From SIG440 sp045648205 (GTDB lineage Bacteria > Bacillota > Clostridia > Monoglobales > Monoglobaceae), in contig JAZRNM010000014.1 of assembly GCA_045648205.1 (NCBI GenBank), positions 1-46,140 on the forward strand: 46,140 nt of DNA, in the 5' to 3' direction. The notes below the pieces were generated by a model. The model did no database searches and was not told where the DNA came from. It saw only the letters and a list, made by a program, of their open reading frames with translations. The position numbers and the translations under genes are program-made. This document shows positions 34,302-42,449 of this stretch, one piece after another (positions within the stretch are counted from its first letter, which is position 1; each line of letters starts with the position of its first letter).

Positions 34302-34421
34302 CATCTAAACCATTCGGCTCTTCCAAAAAGAAACGACAATTTTCGACAAGAAAGTTGTCGTTTCTTTTTTGTCCGAAATACTTGACAAGTCTTTTTTTGG
34401 AAGAGCCGAATGGTTTAGATG
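34302..34421. repeat. 120-bp element with perfect 28-bp terminal inverted repeats
   Basis: Bases 34302-34329 are the exact reverse complement of 34394-34421. The interior carries a second hairpin, aaacgacaa/ttgtcgttt (34331-34373), followed by cttttttgtcc, which can act as a terminator for the gene at 34092. Size and structure fit a MITE-like element or a large stem-loop; no coding sequence and no clear target-site duplication are seen. Confidence 0.7.
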
Positions 34422-34434
34422 ACAATATATTTTA

Positions 34435-34618
34435 GTGAAATATCTCACTTCGTTCGATATGAAATAATTTACTTCGTAAATCGTGAAATAGAAAACTTCG
34501 TTTTCTGTGAAATAAAATAAATCCTTTATCACACGCCGTAGGCGTATTTCATATTGCGAAGCAATATTTCACGTACGAAGTGCATTTCACAAATCCTGAA
34601 AGGATTTATTTCATTTAA
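34435..34618. repeat. Array of small hairpins separated by GTGAAAT / ATTTCAC
   Basis: Successive short palindromes, many with cttcg or cgaag loops, are separated by a 7-base spacer that reads gtgaaat in the left half and atttcac or atttcat in the right half. Hairpins include atttacttcgtaaat (34467-34481), agaaaacttcgttttct (34490-34506), acgccgtaggcgt (34533-34545) and atattgcgaagcaatat (34551-34567). An outer pair aaataaatcctt/aaggatttattt (34511-34611) encloses the centre. It is non-coding. Confidence 0.75.
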
Positions 34619-34649
34619 AAAAGACTATTCCGAAGAATAGTCTTTTTTC
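34617..34649. terminator. Terminator of tRNA-Asn (works on both strands)
   Basis: Perfect stem aagactattc/gaatagtctt, loop cgaa, with A and T runs on each side. On the minus strand it directly follows the tRNA 3' end. Confidence 0.88.
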
Positions 34650-34725
34650 TGGCTCCCCCTGCTGGGCTTGAACCAGCGACATCATGATTAACAGTCATGC
34701 GCTCTACCGACTGAGCTAAGGAGGA
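34650..34725 (-). tRNA. tRNA-Asn (GTT)
   Basis: 76 nt on the minus strand with encoded CCA. Acceptor TCCTCCT pairs with AGGGGGA. D arm tagctcagtcggtagagc, anticodon stem CATGA/TCATG with loop CTGTTAA giving GTT, and T arm with ggttcaagccc. Confidence 0.97.
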
Positions 34726-34745
34726 ATATTCAATTGACATTACCT

Positions 34746-34773
34746 ATTATATCCCAAAAAACAGAAAAGTCAA
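34746..34773 (-). promoter_or_regulatory. Promoter of tRNA-Asn
   Basis: Minus strand: TTGACT (34768-34773), 16-base spacer, TATAAT (34746-34751), 20 bases before the tRNA. Confidence 0.8.
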
Positions 34774-34820
34774 TACCAATTTGAAAAAATTTACATAGCT
34801 TTTTCGACATAAAATATTTC

Positions 34821-34849
34821 TTGACTTTTGGCGAACCCGAAAATATAAT
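34821..34849 (+). promoter_or_regulatory. Promoter of the copper ATPase gene
   Basis: TTGACT (34821-34826), 17-base spacer, TATAAT (34844-34849). I see no recognisable CsoR or CopY operator, and no copper regulator gene is adjacent. Confidence 0.8.
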
Positions 34850-34883
34850 AAATTTAGTAATATATGTTTGAAAGGAGATAATC

Positions 34884-37346
34884 ATGAAGGCTTATAATAT
34901 AACGGGAATGAGCTGCGCAGCTTGCAGTGCAAGAGTTGAAAAAGCTGTTTCAAAGGTTGAAGGTGTGAAAAGCTGTGCGGTTAATCTTCTTACAAACTCT
35001 ATGACTGTTGAGGGCGCTTATTCTGAGGAAGAACTGATTTTGGCTGTCATGGGTGCGGGATATGGAGTTGATATACCCAAAGTGAAGGATAAGGCTCCGA
35101 AAACTGATGTAAAAAATATGAAAAACAGACTTTTTTCTTCAATCGGTTTTTTGGTGCTTTTGATGTATATATCTATGGGACACAGCATGTGGGGATTTCC
35201 ACTTCCGTCAGGACTTGCAGAAAACCCAATGGCAAACGGACTTCTTCAGATGCTTTTGACAATTGCTGTGATGGTCATTAATCAAAAATTTTTTGTCAGC
35301 GGATTTAAAAGTCTTTGTAAAGGCAGTCCCAATATGGACACATTGGTTGCGGTTGGTTCAGGAGCAGCATTTGTGTACAGCACATATGTGGTATTTTCCA
35401 TAGGTGATGCATTAAACAACGGAAATCATTTTTTGGCGCGGCATCTCATACACGATGTGTATTTTGAGTCTGCGGCGATGATTTTGACATTGATAACAGT
35501 GGGTAAATTGTTGGAGACATACTCAAAGGGCAAAACAACCGATGCGTTGAGTGGACTTATGGATTTGTCACCCAAAACTGCAGTTGTAATCCGTGACGGG
35601 AAGGAAATTTCTCTCCCTCTGGAACAAATAAAAGTGGGAGACATATTTGTTGTGCGCCCCGGAGAAAGTATTCCCACAGACGGAGTGATAATTGAAGGTA
35701 ACACTGCGGTTGATGAGTCGGTACTTACTGGCGAAAGCATTCCCGTGGACAAAACTGTGGGAGACAGCGTTACGGGGGCGACGATCAATCGTCTGGGTTT
35801 TATAAAATGCGAAGCAAGGGCAGTGGCGGAGGACACCATGCTGTCAAAGATAATAAAAACGGTGAAAGAGTCTGCAAACTCAAAGGCTCCTATTGCAAAG
35901 GTTGCTGATAAGGTTTCGGGAGTGTTTGTTCCGATTGTTATTGCAATTGCTTTTGTGACAGTTGTTGTGTGGATGCTCATTGGCGAGAGTTTGGGCTTTG
36001 CATTGGCAAGAGGAATTTCTGTGCTCGTTATAAGCTGCCCGTGTGCATTGGGGCTTGCAACTCCTGTGGCAATTATGGTTGGGAGCGGCGTTGGTGCAAA
36101 AAACGGAATTCTGTTCAAAACCGCAACTTCTCTGGAGGAAACAGGAAAAACAAAAATTGTTGCCGTTGACAAAACGGGAACAATAACATTGGGAACACCT
36201 GAAGTTACTGATATATTACCCATTGGGGAAATAGGCGAAAATGAGCTTTTGGAACTTGCATATTCCCTTGAAATCAAGAGTGAGCATCCGCTTGCGGGAG
36301 CAATTGTGAGAAAAGCAGAGGGAAAGGGTTTGGACGCAAAATTTATAGAATCTTTTGAGGTTGTGCCGGGGAATGGGCTCTTTGGCATCATCGAGGGGGT
36401 TGAAGTCAGAGGCGGAAACAGTAAATTTATTTCTCAAAGCACAAAAGTTGAACTGAACATTGAAGAAAGAATAAAAAAACTTGCAGAAGATGGAAAAACA
36501 CCGTTGCTTTTCAGCAAAGGAACAGAGTTGGTGGGAATAATTGCGGTAGCGGATGTCATAAAGAAAGACAGCGCTGATGCAATTACAAAGCTTAAAGGTG
36601 CCGGAATTGATGTTTTAATGGTTACGGGAGACAATCATGGAACTGCGAGAGCAATAGCAAATCAGGTTAATATTGATCATTTTATAGCGGAGGTGCTTCC
36701 TGATGAAAAACATTCAGAAATAAAGAAGCTTATGGCAAATGGCAAGGTTACGATGGTGGGCGATGGCATCAATGATGCACCTGCACTTGTCACGGCAGAC
36801 ACGGGCATAGCCATAGGGGCAGGAGTGGATATAGCTATTGATTCGGCTGATGTGGTTCTTATGAAAAGCAGCCTTATGGACGTTTTTGCTGCAATAAGAT
36901 TGAGCAAAGCTACGCTCAGGAATATTCATCAAAATTTGTTCTGGGCATTTATATACAACATAATAGGAATTCCTATTGCAGCAGGGGTTTTGATTCCCTT
37001 TGGAATAACTCTCAATCCAATGCTTGGTGCGGCTGCAATGAGCCTTTCCAGTGTTTGTGTTGTCACCAATGCTTTGAGATTAAACAAAGTTGATATTTGC
37101 GGTAAAAAGACCAAAAGTGAAAAGGAGAAGAAGACAATGAAAAAAACAATAAAAATCGAAGGAATGATGTGCCCCCATTGTGAGGCAAATGTGAAATCTG
37201 TTCTTGAGGGCTTGTCGGGAGTTGTGACAGCAGAAGTGAGCCATAAAGAAGGTTTGGCGGTGGTTGAACTGAATGGGGAAATTCAGGATGAAACGTTGAA
37301 AGACGCAATTGAAAACAAGGGCTACAAAGTACTTTCCATAATGTAA
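34884..37346 (+). CDS. copA: Copper-translocating P-type ATPase with a C-terminal CopZ-like domain
   Basis: 820 residues; ATG 34884 with aaaggaga upstream. It pumps Cu(I) out of the cytoplasm using ATP. Parts in order: N-terminal metal-binding domain GMSCAACSARV (Cys 11 and 14), eight expected membrane helices, actuator TGES, ion-path CPC in ISCPCALGLATP, phosphorylation site DKTGTIT, hinge GDGINDAP, and last helices ending near residue 735. A charged linker (KKTKSEKEKK) then leads to an extra C-terminal metal-binding domain with GMMCPHCEANVK (Cys 763 and 766). Most CopA proteins lack a C-terminal one. The linker DNA holds an in-frame ribosome binding site and ATG at 37137. Confidence 0.95.
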   Translation: MKAYNITGMSCAACSARVEKAVSKVEGVKSCAVNLLTNSMTVEGAYSEEELILAVMGAGYGVDIPKVKDKAPKTDVKNMKNRLFSSIGFLVLLMYISMGHSMWGFPLPSGLAENPMANGLLQMLLTIAVMVINQKFFVSGFKSLCKGSPNMDTLVAVGSGAAFVYSTYVVFSIGDALNNGNHFLARHLIHDVYFESAAMILTLITVGKLLETYSKGKTTDALSGLMDLSPKTAVVIRDGKEISLPLEQIKVGDIFVVRPGESIPTDGVIIEGNTAVDESVLTGESIPVDKTVGDSVTGATINRLGFIKCEARAVAEDTMLSKIIKTVKESANSKAPIAKVADKVSGVFVPIVIAIAFVTVVVWMLIGESLGFALARGISVLVISCPCALGLATPVAIMVGSGVGAKNGILFKTATSLEETGKTKIVAVDKTGTITLGTPEVTDILPIGEIGENELLELAYSLEIKSEHPLAGAIVRKAEGKGLDAKFIESFEVVPGNGLFGIIEGVEVRGGNSKFISQSTKVELNIEERIKKLAEDGKTPLLFSKGTELVGIIAVADVIKKDSADAITKLKGAGIDVLMVTGDNHGTARAIANQVNIDHFIAEVLPDEKHSEIKKLMANGKVTMVGDGINDAPALVTADTGIAIGAGVDIAIDSADVVLMKSSLMDVFAAIRLSKATLRNIHQNLFWAFIYNIIGIPIAAGVLIPFGITLNPMLGAAAMSLSSVCVVTNALRLNKVDICGKKTKSEKEKKTMKKTIKIEGMMCPHCEANVKSVLEGLSGVVTAEVSHKEGLAVVELNGEIQDETLKDAIENKGYKVLSIM
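37137..37346 (+). CDS. Possible independent CopZ-like copper chaperone from an internal start within copA
   Basis: In frame with copA, aaaggag (37120-37126) precedes ATG 37137 by a usable distance. Translation from here gives a 69-residue protein, MKKTIKIEGMMCPHCEANVK to the shared stop, the normal length and layout of a stand-alone CopZ chaperone. It would hand Cu(I) to the pump. Alternatively the site is a relic of a former separate copZ gene now read through as a fusion. Sequence alone cannot decide. Confidence 0.5.
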   Translation: MKKTIKIEGMMCPHCEANVKSVLEGLSGVVTAEVSHKEGLAVVELNGEIQDETLKDAIENKGYKVLSIM

Positions 37347-37360
37347 AAATGAAATAACAG

Positions 37361-37398
37361 GGCTGTGCCGAAATCTTGGGCGCAGCCTTGCTTTTTTT
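37361..37398 (+). terminator. Terminator of the copA gene
   Basis: Stem ggctgtgcc/ggcgcagcc (one G-U pair) with a 9-base loop, followed by ttgcttttttt. Confidence 0.85.
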
Positions 37399-37444
37399 GT
37401 CCGGAAAAACTTTAAGAATAAAGGAAAAAATCTTCTTCAAACCC

Positions 37445-37473
37445 TTGACACATTGAGAAATTTACTTTATACT
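37445..37473 (+). promoter_or_regulatory. Promoter of proS and perhaps the genes beyond
   Basis: TTGACA (37445-37450), 17-base spacer, TATACT (37468-37473). No T-box leader is seen before proS. Confidence 0.85.
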
Positions 37474-37558
37474 AAAAATAATGGTTTACTGTGTAAAATT
37501 GGATTTTTATACCTATATTTTCAAAGGTAAATATATAATTTTGAAGGGAATGGAAACT

Positions 37559-38998
37559 TTGGCTAAAGACGAAAAAAAATTGGTAGAAGAAATAACCTCT
37601 ATGAATGAGGATTTTGCTAAATGGTATACTGATATTGTAAAAAAAGCAAAATTGGTTGATTATTCAGGTATTCGTGGTTGTATGGTGATTCAGCCTTACG
37701 GATATGCTATCTGGGAAAATATTCAAAAGGAGCTGGACAGACGCTTTAAGGAAACAGGGCACGAGAATGTGTATATGCCGATGTTCATCCCCGAAAGCTT
37801 GTTGCAGCGTGAAAAGGACCACGTTGAAGGCTTTGCACCTGAGGTTGCCTGGGTAACTCATGGCGGAAACGAAAAGCTTGAAGAAAGACTTTGTGTGAGA
37901 CCCACATCAGAAACCCTTTTCTGTGACCACTATGCAAACATAATTCATTCTTATCGCGACCTGCCCAAGCTTTATAATCAATGGTGCAGTGTTGTCAGAT
38001 GGGAAAAGACAACAAGACCTTTCCTGAGAACAATGGAATTTTTGTGGCAGGAGGGACACACAGCTCACGCAACTGCAGAAGAAGCAGAGGCAGAAACCTT
38101 GCGCATGCTGAATGTTTATGCTGATTTTTGTGAAAAATCACTTGCAATCCCTGTTGTAAAGGGCAGAAAAACCGACAAGGAAAAATTCGCAGGTGCTGAG
38201 GCAACATACACAATCGAAAGTCTTATGCACGACGGAAAGGCACTTCAGTCAGGTACCAGCCATAACTTTGGTGATGGCTTTGCAAAGGCTTTTGGAATTC
38301 AGTACACAGGCGAAGACAACGAACTTCATTATGTTCATCAGACCTCATGGGGAATGACTACCAGAATGATTGGTGCAATCATAATGGTTCATGGCGATGA
38401 TGCAGGACTAAAGCTTCCTCCCAACATCGCTCCCATTCAGGCAGTTATCGTTCCTATTGCTCAGCACAAGGAAGGTGTTCTTGAAAGGGCAGAAGCACTG
38501 CGCAAACAGCTTGCTGGTAAATTCAGAGTTCAACTTGACGACAGTGACAAGTCACCGGGCTGGAAGTTCAGCGAATATGAAATGAAGGGTGTTCCGCTCA
38601 GAATTGAGCTTGGCCCCAAGGATATTGAAAATAACCAGGCAGTTCTTGTCAGCAGAACAACCAGAGAAAAATTCTTTGTTTCGCTGGACAATATCGAAGA
38701 AGAGGTTGCAAAGCATCTTGAACAAATTCAGCAGGAGATGCTTGAGTCCGCACTGAAAAACCGTGAGGAAAAAACCTCTGTGGCAACAAGCTATGATGAA
38801 TTCCGTGATATTGTTGAAAACAAGGGCGGCTTTGTAAAAGCAATGTGGTGCGGAGATGTTGAGTGTGAAAACAAAATAAAGGAAGACACATCGGCAACAT
38901 CACGTTGTATGCCTTTTGAACAAGAGACACTTTCAGATGTTTGTGTTTGTTGCGGAAAGCCTGCAAAGAAAATGGTATATTGGGGCAAAGCATATTAA
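37559..38998 (+). CDS. proS: Prolyl-tRNA synthetase, short archaeal/eukaryotic-type
   Basis: 479 residues if translated from the TTG at 37559, which has gaaggga 8 bases upstream and gives the family start MAKDEKKLVEEITSM; the ATG at 37550 is only one base from that site, so it is less likely. It charges tRNA-Pro. Class II motifs are in YMPMFIPESLL, RPTSETLFCDHYANI and MEFLWQEGHTAHAT, and the C-terminal zinc domain ends in a Tyr (WGKAY), all marks of the short type without the bacterial editing insertion. There is no terminator before cdaA 21 bases on. Confidence 0.95.
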   Translation: MAKDEKKLVEEITSMNEDFAKWYTDIVKKAKLVDYSGIRGCMVIQPYGYAIWENIQKELDRRFKETGHENVYMPMFIPESLLQREKDHVEGFAPEVAWVTHGGNEKLEERLCVRPTSETLFCDHYANIIHSYRDLPKLYNQWCSVVRWEKTTRPFLRTMEFLWQEGHTAHATAEEAEAETLRMLNVYADFCEKSLAIPVVKGRKTDKEKFAGAEATYTIESLMHDGKALQSGTSHNFGDGFAKAFGIQYTGEDNELHYVHQTSWGMTTRMIGAIIMVHGDDAGLKLPPNIAPIQAVIVPIAQHKEGVLERAEALRKQLAGKFRVQLDDSDKSPGWKFSEYEMKGVPLRIELGPKDIENNQAVLVSRTTREKFFVSLDNIEEEVAKHLEQIQQEMLESALKNREEKTSVATSYDEFRDIVENKGGFVKAMWCGDVECENKIKEDTSATSRCMPFEQETLSDVCVCCGKPAKKMVYWGKAY

Positions 38999-39019
38999 AA
39001 TATAAAGGAGGAAGTTGAT

Positions 39020-39871
39020 TTGTTTGACACTTTTTATCAATCTTTAATTAATCAGATTGCTTTAATCAACCTGTCAGATATTATTGACATAGCAATTATT
39101 GCTATAATAATATACAAGGTGTTGAAATTTATCCGCGACACACGAACTATTCAGCTTCTTAAGGGAATAGTAATCCTTATTGTTGTTATGCAGGTCAGCC
39201 AGATTGCAAAGCTACATACATTGCACTTTATTCTAAGCAGCGCACTGCAAATTGGACTTATTGCAATTATTGTTGTGTTCCAGCCGGAACTTCGAAGAGG
39301 TCTCGAACAGTTGGGAAGAACAACAATGGGACAATGGTTCAGTTTTGAAGAAAGAACCGAGGACGTGGAAAAGGAAAAGATTATCGCTGAAATCAAGGAA
39401 AGCTGTGTCAGCATGTCAAAGAGCCGTATAGGTGCTTTAATTGTCATTGAACGCGAAATCAAAATCGGAGATATTGTGGGAACGGGAATAACTTTGAATG
39501 CAGATGTTTCTTCGGAACTTCTGGTTAATATTTTTATTCCAAAGACACCTCTCCATGATGGTGCGGTTATTATCCGTGACAACAAAATTGAGGCAGCCAG
39601 CTGTTTTCTTCCACTCTCACAGAATCCAAATGTGAGTAAGGAACTTGGAACACGCCATCGTGCAGGACTTGGAATGTCGGAAGAGACTGACTCGGTTGTT
39701 GTTATTGTTTCTGAAGAAACAGGTGCAATTTCAATTGCCTGCAGTGGTGAACTTAATATGCGCCTCACACCCGAAGCGTTGGAAAAACAGCTGACCAGGC
39801 TTCTTGACGTAAAGAGAAAAGATAACAAATTCAAAAAGAATATATTTGCCAGAAAGGAGAAGAACAAGTGA
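39020..39871 (+). CDS. cdaA: Diadenylate cyclase CdaA
   Basis: 283 residues; TTG start at 39020 with aaaggaggaag upstream. It makes the second messenger c-di-AMP, which controls potassium and osmotic balance and the cell wall. Three hydrophobic N-terminal segments (to about residue 95) precede the DAC domain with its catalytic motifs DGA (180-182) and RHR (212-214). The next gene, cdaR, overlaps by 4 bases. The usual third partner glmM is missing here. Confidence 0.96.
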   Translation: MFDTFYQSLINQIALINLSDIIDIAIIAIIIYKVLKFIRDTRTIQLLKGIVILIVVMQVSQIAKLHTLHFILSSALQIGLIAIIVVFQPELRRGLEQLGRTTMGQWFSFEERTEDVEKEKIIAEIKESCVSMSKSRIGALIVIEREIKIGDIVGTGITLNADVSSELLVNIFIPKTPLHDGAVIIRDNKIEAASCFLPLSQNPNVSKELGTRHRAGLGMSEETDSVVVIVSEETGAISIACSGELNMRLTPEALEKQLTRLLDVKRKDNKFKKNIFARKEKNK

Positions 39872-40812
39872 AAGGTTTTTTTCCTAAAGATTCATTTTTA
39901 AAGGTAATATCATGTGCTGTTGCCATTGTTTTGTGGTTCTATGTCATTCTGGTTGTTGACCCGTCGGTTGATATTACTGTGAAGGGCATTCACATCAAAT
40001 ACGCAAACGAGGCAATGCTTGAAGATCGCGGGCTCAGTCTTGTGGCAGACCCGGATGCAACTGTTGAACTCAAAATACGAGGCAGCAGAAAAAAGATAGC
40101 AAACATTGAAAACAAAAATATTTATGCAACAGTTGATTTGGCTAATATGACCAAGGTAGGAACTTATCAAATTCCAATCAGTATTCAGATTCCTTATGAA
40201 TACGATGAGATTGTAAGCAAAAATCCATACAATGCAAGTATTACTATCGACAAGATAGTCAAGGTTGACCGACAAGTTGAAATAATTACAACGGGAAGTG
40301 TTGCAAACGGATATATTGCCGGAATTCCTGAAAGCTCTGTGAAAACTGTGTCCCTGAAGGGGGCATCAACATTGGTTGACAGAATTCACAGTGTTGCTGC
40401 AATTCTTGATTTTGATGACAGAACGGGCGAGATAAACGACAAAGAGAAGCTTTATTTCATTGACAGCAACGGAAAGCAGATTCCCAATGATGATGACCTT
40501 TATGATGCGGTTTCGATGGATATTGACACAACAGATGTGACTTGTTCTGTTATGAAGCTTAAAACTGTGCCCGTAAAGGTTGACACAACCGGGCTTGACG
40601 ATGACTACAAAATTACAATACAACCGGAAAATGTGACTATTTATGCAGACAATGAGTTGCTTGATGAAATTGTTGAAATCAAGGCCAAGGCGATTGATAA
40701 ATCAAAGCTTGAGGAGAGCGGAACTCAGAAAATTGAACTGATTATTCCTGAAGGTGTGTCTATGCGTGACGGAATAAAGGAAGTAATGGTAAAAGCTCAG
40801 AAAAGAAATTAA
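39868..40812 (+). CDS. cdaR: YbbR-domain protein CdaR, regulator of CdaA
   Basis: 314 residues; GTG start at 39868 overlapping the cdaA stop (GTGA), with aaaggag upstream. One N-terminal membrane segment (VISCAVAIVLWFYVILVV) anchors about three to four extracytoplasmic YbbR repeats (beta-rich, with patterns such as VELKIRGSRKKI and VKTVSLKGASTLVDRI). CdaR binds CdaA and tunes its activity in Bacillus and Listeria. Confidence 0.92.
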   Translation: MKGFFPKDSFLKVISCAVAIVLWFYVILVVDPSVDITVKGIHIKYANEAMLEDRGLSLVADPDATVELKIRGSRKKIANIENKNIYATVDLANMTKVGTYQIPISIQIPYEYDEIVSKNPYNASITIDKIVKVDRQVEIITTGSVANGYIAGIPESSVKTVSLKGASTLVDRIHSVAAILDFDDRTGEINDKEKLYFIDSNGKQIPNDDDLYDAVSMDIDTTDVTCSVMKLKTVPVKVDTTGLDDDYKITIQPENVTIYADNELLDEIVEIKAKAIDKSKLEESGTQKIELIIPEGVSMRDGIKEVMVKAQKRN

Positions 40813-40833
40813 AAATTTCGGAGGATAGCTCGT

Positions 40834-42417
40834 TTGAAGAAGGTTATTGTCAGTGGCATAAAAATGCCTCCAAGGCATATTGAAGATGAGGTTTATGAAA
40901 AAGCAAGGGCTATATTTGAAAAGAACGGGATTGATTGGTCAGGAATGGCGATACACAAAAAATCTCTTGATGCAAGGCGAAAAGGGGATATTCATTTTGA
41001 ATATTCTGTGATTGCCGATGCGAAAAGTTTCAAAATGTCAGGTCTTGACAAAAATCTGCGCTTTGTTGACGATGTGCCGACTGTTGATTTTGAAGAATTG
41101 AGAAAGGCTTCTTCAAAAAACAAAAGAATTATTGTTGTGGGAACGGGTCCGTGTGGTTTGTTTGCGGCATATGTTCTGGCATATTGCGGTGCTGATGTGA
41201 CCGTGGTTGAACGAGGCAGTCAGGTTGAAAAACGCTGTGACGAGGTAAATAATTTCTGGAAAACGGGAATTCTTAATCCCAGAACAAATATCCAGTTTGG
41301 TGAAGGCGGGGCAGGGACTTTTTCTGATGGCAAGCTGACAACCCGAATTGGAGACCCACTTCAAAAATTTGTTCTTGAAATGTTTGCAGAGTGTGGAGCT
41401 CCTGAAGAAATTGTTTATCAGGCAAAACCGCATATCGGAACGGATTTCCTGAAAATTTGCGTCAGAAATCTCAGAGAGAAAATCAGGGGTTATGGCGGAA
41501 AAGTTATTTTTGATTGTTGTATGACCGATATAAAAACTGAGAACGGAAAGATCACAGGCATCAGGCTTGATAATGGTGGCCAGATGGATTGTGATGCACT
41601 TGTTATTGCAATTGGTCACAGCAGTCGCGATACTTATGAAATGCTTCATTCCCGTGGTGTAGCAATGGAGCAAAAACCATTTGCGGCAGGGGTGAGAATT
41701 GAGCATCGCCGTGAATTTATAAATAAAATGCAGTATGGAAAATGCAGCGACCTGAACATCTTACCAACGGCAGATTACAGACTCGCTTTCAATGGTGAAA
41801 CCCGAAGCTGCTACAGTTTTTGCATGTGTCCGGGAGGTGTTGTTGTCAATGCATCCTCAGAGCTTGAACACCTTGTGGTGAATGGAATGAGTGACCACAG
41901 CCGAATGGCGGATAACTCAAACAGTGCTTTGGTTGTGAGTGTTAAACCTGAAGACTTTGACGGAGACTCGCCTCTTGCGGGAATTGAGTTCCAACGGAAA
42001 TACGAAGCACTGGCATACAAGATGGGCAGAGGCAATGCCCCGGTGCAACTTGCAAGAGATTTTCTCGAAAACAAGACGTCTCAAAGGTTTGATGGTGTTA
42101 TACCGTCATTTACGGGAAACACCGAATTTGCAAATCTCAATGATTGTCTGCCCGAATTTATATCAAAAACACTTGGCGAGGGATTGCGTAGCTTTGAAGA
42201 AAAAATAAAAGGTTTTTCAAGTGAAGGTGCAATTCTTACAGGCGTGGAGATGAGAACCTCTGCACCACTTCGCATAAAAAGAGATGAAAATTTTGAAAGC
42301 ATCAGCCATCGCGGACTTTACCCTGCAGGTGAAGGCGCAGGCTATGCCGGAGGAATTATGAGTGCTGCAATCGATGGAATACGGGTTGCGGTTAGAATTT
42401 TAGAACAGAAAGATTGA
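40834..42417 (+). CDS. FAD-dependent dehydrogenase of the COG2509 type
   Basis: 527 residues; TTG start at 40834 with cggagga upstream. A short N-terminal domain (to about residue 90) is followed by a dinucleotide-binding fold, IIVVGTGPCGLFAAYVLAYC (GxGxxG) with the acidic strand end VTVVERG, then FGEGGAGTFSDGKLTTR and the C-terminal FAD block LYPAGEGAGYAGGIMSAAIDG. The family is widespread in Firmicutes, often near cmk as here, and its substrate is unknown. Confidence 0.9.
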   Translation: MKKVIVSGIKMPPRHIEDEVYEKARAIFEKNGIDWSGMAIHKKSLDARRKGDIHFEYSVIADAKSFKMSGLDKNLRFVDDVPTVDFEELRKASSKNKRIIVVGTGPCGLFAAYVLAYCGADVTVVERGSQVEKRCDEVNNFWKTGILNPRTNIQFGEGGAGTFSDGKLTTRIGDPLQKFVLEMFAECGAPEEIVYQAKPHIGTDFLKICVRNLREKIRGYGGKVIFDCCMTDIKTENGKITGIRLDNGGQMDCDALVIAIGHSSRDTYEMLHSRGVAMEQKPFAAGVRIEHRREFINKMQYGKCSDLNILPTADYRLAFNGETRSCYSFCMCPGGVVVNASSELEHLVVNGMSDHSRMADNSNSALVVSVKPEDFDGDSPLAGIEFQRKYEALAYKMGRGNAPVQLARDFLENKTSQRFDGVIPSFTGNTEFANLNDCLPEFISKTLGEGLRSFEEKIKGFSSEGAILTGVEMRTSAPLRIKRDENFESISHRGLYPAGEGAGYAGGIMSAAIDGIRVAVRILEQKD

Positions 42418-42449
42418 ACATTCAGAGAACAAAGGAGATATGATTTACT

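Noticed and set aside
34302..34421. Insertion sequence
   Set aside because: At 120 bp it has no room for a transposase, so it is listed only as a MITE-like repeat.
34435..34618. Hairpin array considered as a CRISPR array
   Set aside because: The constant parts are only 7 bases and change orientation, and the variable parts are palindromes.
35426..36391. Long minus-strand frame opposite copA
   Set aside because: Ser/Pro/Thr-rich antisense of a conserved ATPase, without a ribosome binding site.
34884..37346. Frameshift or sequencing error joining copA and copZ
   Set aside because: The frame is continuous through a plausible charged linker, so the fusion is taken as real; the possibility is kept only as a check in the finding.
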